NCBI GenBank assembly: GCA_002379425.1
Contig: DFTH01000005.1
Span: 28,537 to 92,536 of the forward strand
DNA: 64,000 nucleotides
Source: Prevotella sp. UBA4217
GTDB lineage: Bacteria > Bacteroidota > Bacteroidia > Bacteroidales > Bacteroidaceae
Reading direction: 5' to 3'
In this document: positions 53,967-62,891 of the stretch, in pieces
Numbering within the stretch: the stretch's first letter is position 1
How the letters are laid out: every line of letters starts with the position of its first letter
Notes under the pieces: generated by a model
Database searches by the model: none
What the model was told of the DNA's origin: nothing
The model's input: the letters and a program-made list of their open reading frames with translations, nothing else
Program-made: the position numbers and the translations under genes

Positions 53967-54336
53967 TTTTCGCATTTTAGGGTGTCAGGGTGACAGAATG
54001 CCGATAAACACAGGGGATGCAACCTATTCCGGAGGGTGACAAGGGTGACAGGAGGGTGACAGGAAAACAAAACCCTTCGCGCCTTTGAATTCTCTCGAGA
54101 ATTGAACAGGAAGTAGGCTACTTAGCATCGGTTAAAGGTAGGTTGTTCTCCAAATTCTCTCGAGAATTTAATGACAAGTCGGCTTCTGACTTTGCTTAAC
54201 AGCCTTTCTGTCACCCTCCTGTCACCCTCCTGTCACCCTTGTCACCCTTGTCACCCTCCGGAATAGGTTGCATCCCCTGTGTTTATCGGTGTTTTGTCAC
54301 CCTGACACCCTCAAACACGAAAATTCCTATATAAAA
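53961..54336. repeat. Large non-coding inverted-repeat element
   Basis: Left arm about 53961-54066 and right arm about 54206-54336 are inverted copies of one sequence. Its landmarks are GGGTGTCAGGGTGACA, GATAAACACAGGGGATGC and AACCTATTCCGGAGGGTGAC. Reiterated GGGTGACAA/GGGTGACAGGA units follow (more copies in the right arm). The centre has two direct copies of the near-palindrome AATTCTCTCGAGAATT (54088-54103, 54153-54168). No open frame of note. The rest of the gap to 54401 has no gene. Confidence 0.85.
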
Positions 54337-54401
54337 TTTCTGCAGCGTCACCCCTGTCACTGTCTTCGGCAATCGGAAAACTCATTGATATACGGCCCTA
54401 T

Positions 54402-56324
54402 TTATAACGCTTCGACGTACTCATAGAGTCTCTTGTAGAAGGGATGGCGGGTCATGGTGGAGGCATCGCCGAGGATGATGAGTTTCATGCGGGCACGGGT
54501 GATGGCAACGTTCATGCGGCGGAGGTCGCGCAGGAAGCCAATCTGTCCCTCGTCGTTGGCACGCACCAGCGAGATGAGGATGATGTCGCGCTCCTGCCCC
54601 TGGAAGCCATCGACGGTGTTCACACTGATCAGGTGGCGATAGGGCTTAAAAAACTCACGTTTCTTGAACAGGCGGCGCAAATACTGCACCTGGGCACGAT
54701 AGGGCGAGATAATGCCCACGTCGAGCCGCTCGTCGAGGATGCGCTGCTTGCCGATCTTCTTAAAGTAACTCTCCAGGGTGAGCAGCGTCAGTTCGGCCTC
54801 AGCCTTGTTGATACGGCCAAAACTCTCGCCCACGAACTCCTCCTTGAACGACACCTGACTGTCCTCGGGCAGTTCAAAGGCCGACGTGTCAATCCACGTC
54901 ATGGGGATATCAAGGTCGAGGATGGAGCGGTATTTCACCTCAGGCGCACTCTCCACCTGATTGCCATAGAACCAGTCGGAGGAGAAACGCATAATCTCCT
55001 CGTTCATGCGATACTGCATCTTCAGCAGCGTCACCACCTCGGGCTTGTTCTCCACGATGCGCTCCATGAGCGTTTTGCCCAGTCCGGCCTTCAGGGCAGC
55101 GAAACTCTTCACCGTGGGCGGCAACTGACAGTGGTCGCCCGCCAGGATCACCCGCGACACCTTGCGAATGGGAATCCAACAGGCAGCCTCCAAAGCCTGT
55201 GCCGCCTCGTCGATAAACAAAGTACCGAACTTCTGTCCTTCGAGCAGCCTACTGGCGGAGCCGACGAGCGTCGAGGCAATGACGCGCGCCTCTCCGAAGA
55301 GTTCCGCGTTGATGCGCACCTCGAGTTCTGTGGCGCGTTCTTTCAGCCGTTCCAGTTTCTGATGATACTTCTCGTCACCACGCTTCCGATGGCTGCGCAG
55401 GTCACGGATGGCCTTGCGGATGCTCCACAGCAGTTCATAGTCGGGGTGGGCCTCGAAGCGCCGCTCGTAAGTGAAGGAGAGCATCTTATCATTCACGCGG
55501 GTAGGATTGCCGATGCGCAGCACGTTGATGCCACGATCCACGAGTTTCTCGGAGATCCAATCGACCGCCATGTTACTCTGCGCACAGACCAGCACCTGAC
55601 TCTCTCGGCGCAGTGTCTCGTAGATCGCCTCCACGAGTGTCGTGGTCTTGCCCGTTCCTGGCGGACCATGCACGATGGCCACGTCCTTGGCCTGCAGCAC
55701 CTTGTTCACGGCATCCTCCTGCGTATAATTCAGATAGGGGAAATGGAGGGGTGCAAAGGTGAACGTCTCCGCCTTCTGCCGCGAATAGAACAGGTCGCGC
55801 AGATAGCCCAGTCTGCCCTTTCCCTTGATCACACGGTCGAGGGCATCGAACATCGTCTTGTAACTCGTCTCGTCGAAGAACAGTTGTACACCCACATTCT
55901 CTGCCGACTGCACGTCGATGAGTTGCCCATTATCAGGCACGGCTATCACCATCCTGTCACCATCGACATAACTGACGGTTCCCGTAAAGTTGAAATAATG
56001 GATCTTAGATGAACTAAGATTACCAGGATCCCTATTAATGCTTGTGAAGAAAGCCACGGGTCTGCCGAACTCGAAGTTGTGCTCTATCTCCTCGTCGCCC
56101 TGGCGGAACACCTCGACCACGAGTTGGTTCAGCGAGTTATAGTAACTCTTGCCCATCTTCAGCGGATACCAGGCATCACCGCGCTTCACCTTCCGCTGCA
56201 GGCCCATTTCCTCGGTCTGTTTGCGAAAAGTCTCTTTCTCAGCCGCGTACTCCATCTGGAGCAGCAGCCGCTGTTGTGTCAGTGCCTGTATCGGCGAGGT
56301 CATATTATATCGATCAGTATTCAT
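54402..56324 (-). CDS. Superfamily 1 DNA/RNA helicase (Upf1/IGHMBP2-like)
   Basis: A 640-residue SF1B helicase. An N-terminal OB-like domain is followed by Walker A VHGPPGTGKTTTLVEAIYE near residue 225, motif II TLFIDEAAQALEA, motif III AGDHCQLPPTV, motif IV QYRMNEEIMRF, motif V VNTVDGFQGQERDIILISL and motif VI MNVAITRARMKLII. It probably unwinds DNA or RNA in repair or RNA metabolism. The 56350 gene lies 25 nt upstream on the same strand. Confidence 0.93.
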   Translation of the reverse strand: MNTDRYNMTSPIQALTQQRLLLQMEYAAEKETFRKQTEEMGLQRKVKRGDAWYPLKMGKSYYNSLNQLVVEVFRQGDEEIEHNFEFGRPVAFFTSINRDPGNLSSSKIHYFNFTGTVSYVDGDRMVIAVPDNGQLIDVQSAENVGVQLFFDETSYKTMFDALDRVIKGKGRLGYLRDLFYSRQKAETFTFAPLHFPYLNYTQEDAVNKVLQAKDVAIVHGPPGTGKTTTLVEAIYETLRRESQVLVCAQSNMAVDWISEKLVDRGINVLRIGNPTRVNDKMLSFTYERRFEAHPDYELLWSIRKAIRDLRSHRKRGDEKYHQKLERLKERATELEVRINAELFGEARVIASTLVGSASRLLEGQKFGTLFIDEAAQALEAACWIPIRKVSRVILAGDHCQLPPTVKSFAALKAGLGKTLMERIVENKPEVVTLLKMQYRMNEEIMRFSSDWFYGNQVESAPEVKYRSILDLDIPMTWIDTSAFELPEDSQVSFKEEFVGESFGRINKAEAELTLLTLESYFKKIGKQRILDERLDVGIISPYRAQVQYLRRLFKKREFFKPYRHLISVNTVDGFQGQERDIILISLVRANDEGQIGFLRDLRRMNVAITRARMKLIILGDASTMTRHPFYKRLYEYVEAL

Positions 56325-56349
56325 CCGCAGTAGCCCAACTTGACATCAC

Positions 56350-56856
56350 TTAATAGTCTTCAAGGATACGTTTCAGACGCTCCTTGCGGGCCTGCCTGGA
56401 ATTCTTCTTCCACTTCTTAGGGATAAGGCGACCGATGAGTGCGAGCAGGTTGCCGCCAGAACTGGGATCAATCGCAGCGAGTTGAGCCTCAGTCTTCTGC
56501 ATGCGCAACTGTTTCTTCAAGGCCTTGAAATCGTCACGATACTGGGCATGGCCGAACACCACCACTTCCTTCAAATTCAGAAGTTTGGAAATCAGGAACA
56601 CCGTATCGCGTACCTCCTCTATATTAATGAGACGGCTCTCGTAGTTGACGTGTGAAAACGACAGACTGAGACAACTGTCTGGCACCAGAATCAAGCCCAT
56701 GGAGTCTGTCTGAGCAGAAAGACCCTTACCGATTACATTAACCTCGCCGATGGGGATCATGGTCTCCACATCCACGACTTTCAATCGTTTCTGCGCTGTA
56801 GCCTGCACGCAACACAGCAACAATATGAGGGCCAGGGGTATCGGCGTAAACTTCAT
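56350..56856 (-). CDS. Exported carboxypeptidase-regulatory-like domain protein
   Basis: A 168-residue protein with signal peptide (LALILLLCCVQATAQ) and one CarboxypepD_reg-like beta domain (LKVVDVETMIPIGEVNVIGK, SLSFSHVNYESRLINI), plus a basic C-terminal tail (KKWKKNSRQARKERLKRI). Such stand-alone domains are common in Bacteroidota; function unknown. The -7 element TAATTTTG (56864-56871) ends only 7 nt before the start codon. Confidence 0.75.
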   Translation of the reverse strand: MKFTPIPLALILLLCCVQATAQKRLKVVDVETMIPIGEVNVIGKGLSAQTDSMGLILVPDSCLSLSFSHVNYESRLINIEEVRDTVFLISKLLNLKEVVVFGHAQYRDDFKALKKQLRMQKTEAQLAAIDPSSGGNLLALIGRLIPKKWKKNSRQARKERLKRILEDY

Positions 56857-56863
56857 TGAAGTA

Positions 56864-56871
56864 CAAAATTA
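56864..56871 (-). promoter_or_regulatory. -7 element with almost no leader
   Basis: CAAAATTA on the plus strand reads TAATTTTG on the minus strand, 7 nt from the ATG at 56856, so the mRNA may be leaderless. Confidence 0.5.
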
Positions 56872-56976
56872 GCATGCTTCAGGCAGTCAACCAAAAGTTT
56901 TTAGACTATTTAGCCATTATTTCGTTAAAATTGGCAATAAAGCACGAGGATATTTGGAAGTATCTGATGGAATCCG

Positions 56977-56984
56977 TATCTTTG
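56977..56984 (+). promoter_or_regulatory. -7 element of the pyridoxal-type kinase gene, almost no leader
   Basis: TATCTTTG ends 8 nt before the ATG at 56993. An upstream in-frame start at 56954 would lie above the promoter and is rejected. Confidence 0.6.
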
Positions 56985-56992
56985 CAGCCGAA

Positions 56993-57808
56993 ATGAAACA
57001 GATACTACTGGTTAATGATGTCGTGGGATACAGTAAGGTGGGTATGGTGGCGATGCTGCCTATCCTCTCCTACCTCGGTATTCCTACCTACAGTCTGCCG
57101 ACGGCCCTGGTGTCGAACACGCTTGACTACGGGAAGTTTAACATCCAGGACACCACAGACTATATCCGTGGCACCCTGCCCGTATGGAAGGAACTCGGCT
57201 TCTCGTTTGATGCCGTCTGCACAGGTCTGATGTTCAGCGACGAGCAGGCGAAACTCGTGGCACGCTACTGTAAAGAACAGGGCGCACAGGGCACAACGAT
57301 ATTCGTGGATCCTATCCTCGGCGACGGCGGACGGCTCTACAACGGTATGACGGAGCGACAGGTGGAACTGATGCGCGAGATGGTCAGTGTGGCCGATCTC
57401 TGCTTCCCCAACTATACGGAAGCATGCTACCTGACTGGATCCCCTATAAAGATGGAAGGCATCACCTGGGAAGAGGCCGGCGACCTACTTGACAAACTGC
57501 GGTCGATAGGCACAAAGTCGGCGCTCATCACCAGTTGTAAGATCGACGGTCAGAACGCCGTAGCGGGCTACAATCATGAGAAGGACCAGTACTTCCACTT
57601 GGAGTACCACGAGATACCCGGCCTGTTTCATGGTACAGGCGACATCTTCTCCGCCGTGCTCATCGGCCATCTGCTGAATGGAGAGCCGCTGCGCACCAGC
57701 ACCCGCACGGCCATGGACACCGTGTTCCGCATGATCGAACGCTACAAGGACACAGACGACAAGAATCGTGGTATTCCTGTAGAGAAATGCCTCGACTTGC
57801 TGTCGTGA
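56993..57808 (+). CDS. Pyridoxal/pyridoxamine kinase
   Basis: A 271-residue ribokinase-fold kinase that phosphorylates vitamin B6 vitamers. Start region ILLVNDVVGYSKVGMVAMLP, family segments FVDPILGDGGRLYNGM and LCFPNYTEACYLTG, and the catalytic HGTGDIFSAVLIGHLL (GTGD with the base aspartate). The pseudouridine synthase gene begins 1 nt after its stop, so they form an operon. Confidence 0.9.
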   Translation: MKQILLVNDVVGYSKVGMVAMLPILSYLGIPTYSLPTALVSNTLDYGKFNIQDTTDYIRGTLPVWKELGFSFDAVCTGLMFSDEQAKLVARYCKEQGAQGTTIFVDPILGDGGRLYNGMTERQVELMREMVSVADLCFPNYTEACYLTGSPIKMEGITWEEAGDLLDKLRSIGTKSALITSCKIDGQNAVAGYNHEKDQYFHLEYHEIPGLFHGTGDIFSAVLIGHLLNGEPLRTSTRTAMDTVFRMIERYKDTDDKNRGIPVEKCLDLLS

Positions 57809-57809
57809 T

Positions 57810-59228
57810 ATGACACCCTTACACACTCTTCTTACGACCATCAATCCACCAGAACGGTTTACCTATCCGTTCTACTACGAGCCTCACCCCCTGTGTCTGC
57901 TGGCAGCAGAAGAGGTGAAGGAGGAGATTTCCCGGATGCGGCTCACAGAAGGGAAGATGTTTGGCGTACTTGTGGTGAAATCTGAAAACGGCTTAGGCTT
58001 CCTCGCGGCCTACTCTGGTCTGCTGGAGGGACGGAACGACTGGCCGTACTTCGTCGCCCCCGTATTCGATGCCCAACAGCCTGACGGGCACTTCAAACAG
58101 ACGGAACGGGAGATATCGGAACTGAACAGGGAGATCGACGGACTGGACCCGCAAGCCAACCCTGTCACTATCGAGAGGTTGAAGGCAAGGCGCAAACAGA
58201 TGTCAGAGGACCTGCAACTATGGCTTTTCCACCAATACCAGTTCCTGAATGCCCGCGGAGAGACCAGAGACCTGGTAGCCGTATGGCAGAGTTACCACTG
58301 CTCACCCAAGATCCAAAAGAGATATCCACTGCCCCCTGGCGGCACGGGTGACTGTTGTGCGCCTAAGTTACTACAATATGCATACCTTCACGGACTGAAG
58401 CCCCTCTGCATGGCAGAGTTCTGGTGGGGACCCTCCCCCAAGACGGACATCCGTCATCACGGACAGTACTACCCCGCCTGCCGTGGCAAATGCAAGCCCG
58501 TGCTGACATGGATGCTGCAAGGTCTCGACGTGGAGCCCAACCCCGAAGAGGCCGGCTTCCCCCATCAGGTGCCAGAGATCGTCTATGAAGACGAGGCATT
58601 GGCCGTGCTGAACAAACCGGCGGGAATGCTGAGCGAACCAGGCAGGACAGAGAACTATTCCGTGGCGACATGGGCACAGGGGCGCTGGCCGGGATCCATG
58701 CTCGCCCATCGTCTGGACATGCTGACCTCTGGCATCATCCTTGTGGCTAAGACAAAGGAAGCCTACCTGAACCTGCAAGGACAGTTCACAAACCGCACCG
58801 TCAAGAAAAAATACCTGGCCATCGTGGAGGGCATGCCTCAGAAGGAACATGGCGTCATCACCCTGCCACTGCTCAACGACCCCATGAACCGTCCACGCCA
58901 GATAGTGGATCACGAGCATGGCAAGCAGGCCATCACCGAGTACCGGGTGTTGATAAATGAAGCATTAAGAACGAAGGATGAAAAATTGGCTGCCGCGCTC
59001 CTCGCACTCTGGCCGCATACGGGTCGCACCCACCAACTGCGGATGCACTGTGCCCACCCCGACGGTCTGGGTTGTCCTATCCTGGGCGACGAACTCTACG
59101 GCAGGAAGGCCGATCGTCTTTACCTCCAGGCGCAGGCCATCACCTTCGTCCACCCGACAACAGACAAGCGGATGCACTTTGAATTGCCATATCCGTTTGG
59201 CAATCTGATACCTTATAATAATAAATAA
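57810..59228 (+). CDS. RluA-family RNA pseudouridine synthase with long N-terminal domain
   Basis: A 472-residue protein. The last ~220 residues are the RluA catalytic domain: EIVYEDEALAVLNKPAGMLS, the active-site motif LAHRLDMLTSGIILVAK (catalytic Asp), KKKYLAIVEG and PHTGRTHQLRMHC. The first ~250 residues include a coiled coil (EISELNREIDGLDPQANPVT) and a cysteine-containing part (GGTGDCCAPKLLQYA, YYPACRGKCKPVLTWM) seen in a Bacteroidota/gamma-proteobacterial subfamily. It modifies uridine in rRNA or tRNA; the target position is unknown. Confidence 0.9.
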   Translation: MTPLHTLLTTINPPERFTYPFYYEPHPLCLLAAEEVKEEISRMRLTEGKMFGVLVVKSENGLGFLAAYSGLLEGRNDWPYFVAPVFDAQQPDGHFKQTEREISELNREIDGLDPQANPVTIERLKARRKQMSEDLQLWLFHQYQFLNARGETRDLVAVWQSYHCSPKIQKRYPLPPGGTGDCCAPKLLQYAYLHGLKPLCMAEFWWGPSPKTDIRHHGQYYPACRGKCKPVLTWMLQGLDVEPNPEEAGFPHQVPEIVYEDEALAVLNKPAGMLSEPGRTENYSVATWAQGRWPGSMLAHRLDMLTSGIILVAKTKEAYLNLQGQFTNRTVKKKYLAIVEGMPQKEHGVITLPLLNDPMNRPRQIVDHEHGKQAITEYRVLINEALRTKDEKLAAALLALWPHTGRTHQLRMHCAHPDGLGCPILGDELYGRKADRLYLQAQAITFVHPTTDKRMHFELPYPFGNLIPYNNK

Positions 59229-59245
59229 GGTTAAAACAAAAAGAA

Positions 59246-59291
59246 AGTTGAGAGTTGAGAGTTGGGAGTTGAGAGATTTTTTGTATCTTTG
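59246..59291 (+). promoter_or_regulatory. Tandem GAGAGTT tract and -7 element upstream of eno
   Basis: GAGAGTTG-type units occupy 59246-59275, directly followed by the -7 element TATCTTTG (59284-59291), 40 nt before the ATG at 59332. The tract overlaps the -33 region, so its length could affect promoter strength. Confidence 0.6.
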
Positions 59292-59307
59292 CGCTCGGAA
59301 ATTTTAA

Positions 59308-60639
<1,332 letters not shown>

Positions 60640-60664
60640 TTCCAGATTTGGACGAACATAGAAG

Positions 60665-60697
60665 ACTCCTGCTCAGCGTTTGAGCGGGAGTTTTTTT
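60665..60697 (+). terminator. Rho-independent terminator of eno
   Basis: ACTCCTGCTCA pairs with TGAGCGGGAGT (one wobble) around a short loop, followed by seven T. It abuts the end of the convergent PagL-like gene. Confidence 0.9.
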
Positions 60698-61901
60698 ATA
60701 GATGGACACCAATGCCCAGCATCAGGTTGTTCGGATAATAAAAGTCATAGAGACTATAGCCGATATGGAGGTAGGCCTGTCTTAAGACATTGACCTTCAA
60801 GGCGAGTATCTCATAGAAGCCTTCCATATCGTGCGTACTGGCATTGACGAGGTTATGGCCAATACCAAAGTTGATGGTGAAATAGGGCATCACGAACTCC
60901 GTACGTGCAGACAGTCCCAGAGCCACCTTCCTATACCACGGTGCGGGATAGATATCCGCTTCAGAGCCACTCCAATAAGTCTTTGACAGTGCCTGGGAAT
61001 TAATCTCCTGGTTCGCACTGCCATCATACGAGCCGTCGAGCGAAGCACCCACATTCAGCCAGTGGTTGACGTGGTAGAGCGGGTTGAGCGTGAATCCTAT
61101 CACGCCGTAGGTACCCGGTAGTGCATAAGCCCCGACCTCGGTATCCACCCCCTTCTTCTTCCACGCGCCATAGAGGGTCAGGTCCCAGAGCCAGTGCCTG
61201 TCAACGGGCGGCAGAGGCCTGGTCTTCGGCTGCATCCTGCTACGATTGATATAATAGGCCACGCTGGCCTTGGCAGCCACCACGTTCAGACCAGCATTAG
61301 GGATGGAGGTATTGCCATTACTGTAATGGGTCAAAGATGCACCGATGTTCACGTCCCAGTTTTTCGACAACATCCAGCGCAGATAGATATCCACGTCGAT
61401 ATAGGCTGTCATCTTCGAGCCGATGACCCGGTTCTCTGGGTTCGTTTCCCAGTCGTGCGCCTTCCAGCCGTATGTCAGACCGAAGTCCCACTCGTAGTTA
61501 AGCGACAGCCTACTGGCCAGGGTCTTGATGGTTGCTCCCTGGAAGATATAGGCTGAGACGGGGTTCCCCAATTGGGGGTTGAAGTCATGGATAGCCAGAC
61601 CTACACCCTGATAGACGCCCTTATATATCAAAGCCTGTTCGGAGTTCTCCGGCGGTGCAAAGGCATATTTCAGTTTGGCGAGGAAAGAATGGTTCATCGT
61701 ACGCACCTCTGGATTAAAGCCCCTCAGGAAGTCATTCGTATGGATGATACGTCCTGGTATCGCCTCCACCTCAATGCGATGCACCACACTACTGTCGCGC
61801 GAAGGATCCTCCGACCCAGTCATAGCAATAGCAGCGACGGGAAGAACCATCGCTGCCATGCCTGTCAGCATCGTACGAAGGGCATCAGCCTTCCATGCCA
61901 T
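60696..61901 (-). CDS. PagL-like acyloxyacyl hydrolase, outer membrane
   Basis: A 401-residue exported protein resembling lipid A 3-O-deacylase barrels. The PagL motif appears as GASLTHYSNGNTSIPNAGLN (His-Ser pair). Many aromatic beta strands and a terminal MLGIGVHL fit an outer-membrane barrel. It is longer than PagL of Pseudomonas but normal for Bacteroidota members. It may trim lipid A or another acylated surface lipid. The OmpA-like gene is 12 nt upstream on the same strand. Confidence 0.8.
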   Translation of the reverse strand: MAWKADALRTMLTGMAAMVLPVAAIAMTGSEDPSRDSSVVHRIEVEAIPGRIIHTNDFLRGFNPEVRTMNHSFLAKLKYAFAPPENSEQALIYKGVYQGVGLAIHDFNPQLGNPVSAYIFQGATIKTLASRLSLNYEWDFGLTYGWKAHDWETNPENRVIGSKMTAYIDVDIYLRWMLSKNWDVNIGASLTHYSNGNTSIPNAGLNVVAAKASVAYYINRSRMQPKTRPLPPVDRHWLWDLTLYGAWKKKGVDTEVGAYALPGTYGVIGFTLNPLYHVNHWLNVGASLDGSYDGSANQEINSQALSKTYWSGSEADIYPAPWYRKVALGLSARTEFVMPYFTINFGIGHNLVNASTHDMEGFYEILALKVNVLRQAYLHIGYSLYDFYYPNNLMLGIGVHL

Positions 61902-61913
61902 GCGTTAATGTCA

Positions 61914-62777
61914 TTATTCCTCTCCGTCTGGAGCCTGTCCGATCAGGTCCATAAACTCGTCGAGTTTCGGCGTGATGATAATCTGGGTCCGGCGGTTGCG
62001 CTGCTTGCCCAACTCAGTATCATTGGAAGCGATGGGGTTATACTCACCGCGGCCACCGGCTGTCAGGCGCTTTGGATCCACGCCATAGTCGTTCTGCAGA
62101 GCCTGTACCACTGAGGAGGCACGGAGTGTCGAGAGGTCCCAGTTGTTACGGATGTTGGTCTTCTTGATGGGCACATTGTCGGTATTACCCTCAATGAGCA
62201 CGTCGTAGTCCTTATAGTCCTTGATGATCTTGGCAATCTTCGACAGGGTCTCAGCGGCACGGCTGTTGATCTCGTAGGAGCCGCTCTTATAGAGCATATT
62301 GTCAGCCAGGGAGATATAGACCACACCCTTCAGCACCTGCACATCCACCTCCTTGAGTTCCTCCTTGGAAAGAGAGCGCGTCAGATTGTTCGTCAGCACC
62401 ATATTCAGGGAGTCGCTCTTCGACTTCACTTCCACCAGATGACGGATATACTGGTTCGACTCATTGATCTGATCGACCAGTTTCTCGATGGAAATATTGT
62501 TTTGATTGGCATTCGTCAGGCTCTTGTCGAGTGACTCCTGCAACTTAGCATACTTCGCTTCTGCTGCTCTAAGAGCCTGCTGCAACCCCTTCTGCTGCTC
62601 CTCCAGCGCCGTAATACGGGCATTCTTGCCTGCCAGGTCCTCACGGGCATCCTGAAGTTTTTCAGTCAGAGATTTGTTCTCACTCTGGCAGTTGGCCAGG
62701 TCTTTCTTACTGGCACAACTCGTCATCATCAGAGTTACGGCCAAGGCAAAAAACAAAACATTCTTCTTCATATCCAT
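61914..62777 (-). CDS. OmpA-family peptidoglycan-binding lipoprotein
   Basis: A 287-residue lipoprotein (lipobox MTSC). A long coiled coil (about residues 30-125) is followed by an OmpA C-terminal domain with VLIEGNTDNVPIKKTNIRNN, WDLSTLRASSVVQAL, and LTAGGRGEYNPIASNDT, then RNRRTQIII. It tethers the outer membrane to peptidoglycan. The -7 element TAATTTTG (62801-62808) is 24 nt from the start. It is probably co-transcribed with the PagL-like gene. Confidence 0.92.
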   Translation of the reverse strand: MDMKKNVLFFALAVTLMMTSCASKKDLANCQSENKSLTEKLQDAREDLAGKNARITALEEQQKGLQQALRAAEAKYAKLQESLDKSLTNANQNNISIEKLVDQINESNQYIRHLVEVKSKSDSLNMVLTNNLTRSLSKEELKEVDVQVLKGVVYISLADNMLYKSGSYEINSRAAETLSKIAKIIKDYKDYDVLIEGNTDNVPIKKTNIRNNWDLSTLRASSVVQALQNDYGVDPKRLTAGGRGEYNPIASNDTELGKQRNRRTQIIITPKLDEFMDLIGQAPDGEE

Positions 62778-62800
62778 ATCGATTTTATGTGTAACGAATG

Positions 62801-62808
62801 CAAAATTA
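62801..62808 (-). promoter_or_regulatory. -7 element for the OmpA-like gene
   Basis: CAAAATTA on the plus strand reads TAATTTTG on the minus strand. Confidence 0.6.
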
Positions 62809-62872
62809 GTGAACTAACCGAAAAAACAATGAAAAACTGCTTGTTATTAGAATTATTTTAATTAAATTTGCA

Positions 62873-62880
62873 GACAAAAA
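62873..62880 (+). promoter_or_regulatory. -7 element for the M1 aminopeptidase gene
   Basis: TAAATTTG ends 11 nt before the ATG at 62892, so the leader is very short. Confidence 0.55.
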
Positions 62881-62891
62881 CCAAAATAGCA

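Noticed and set aside
53961..54336. Insertion sequence
   Set aside because: No transposase frame is inside; the arms are long inverted repeats with reiterated words rather than IS ends.
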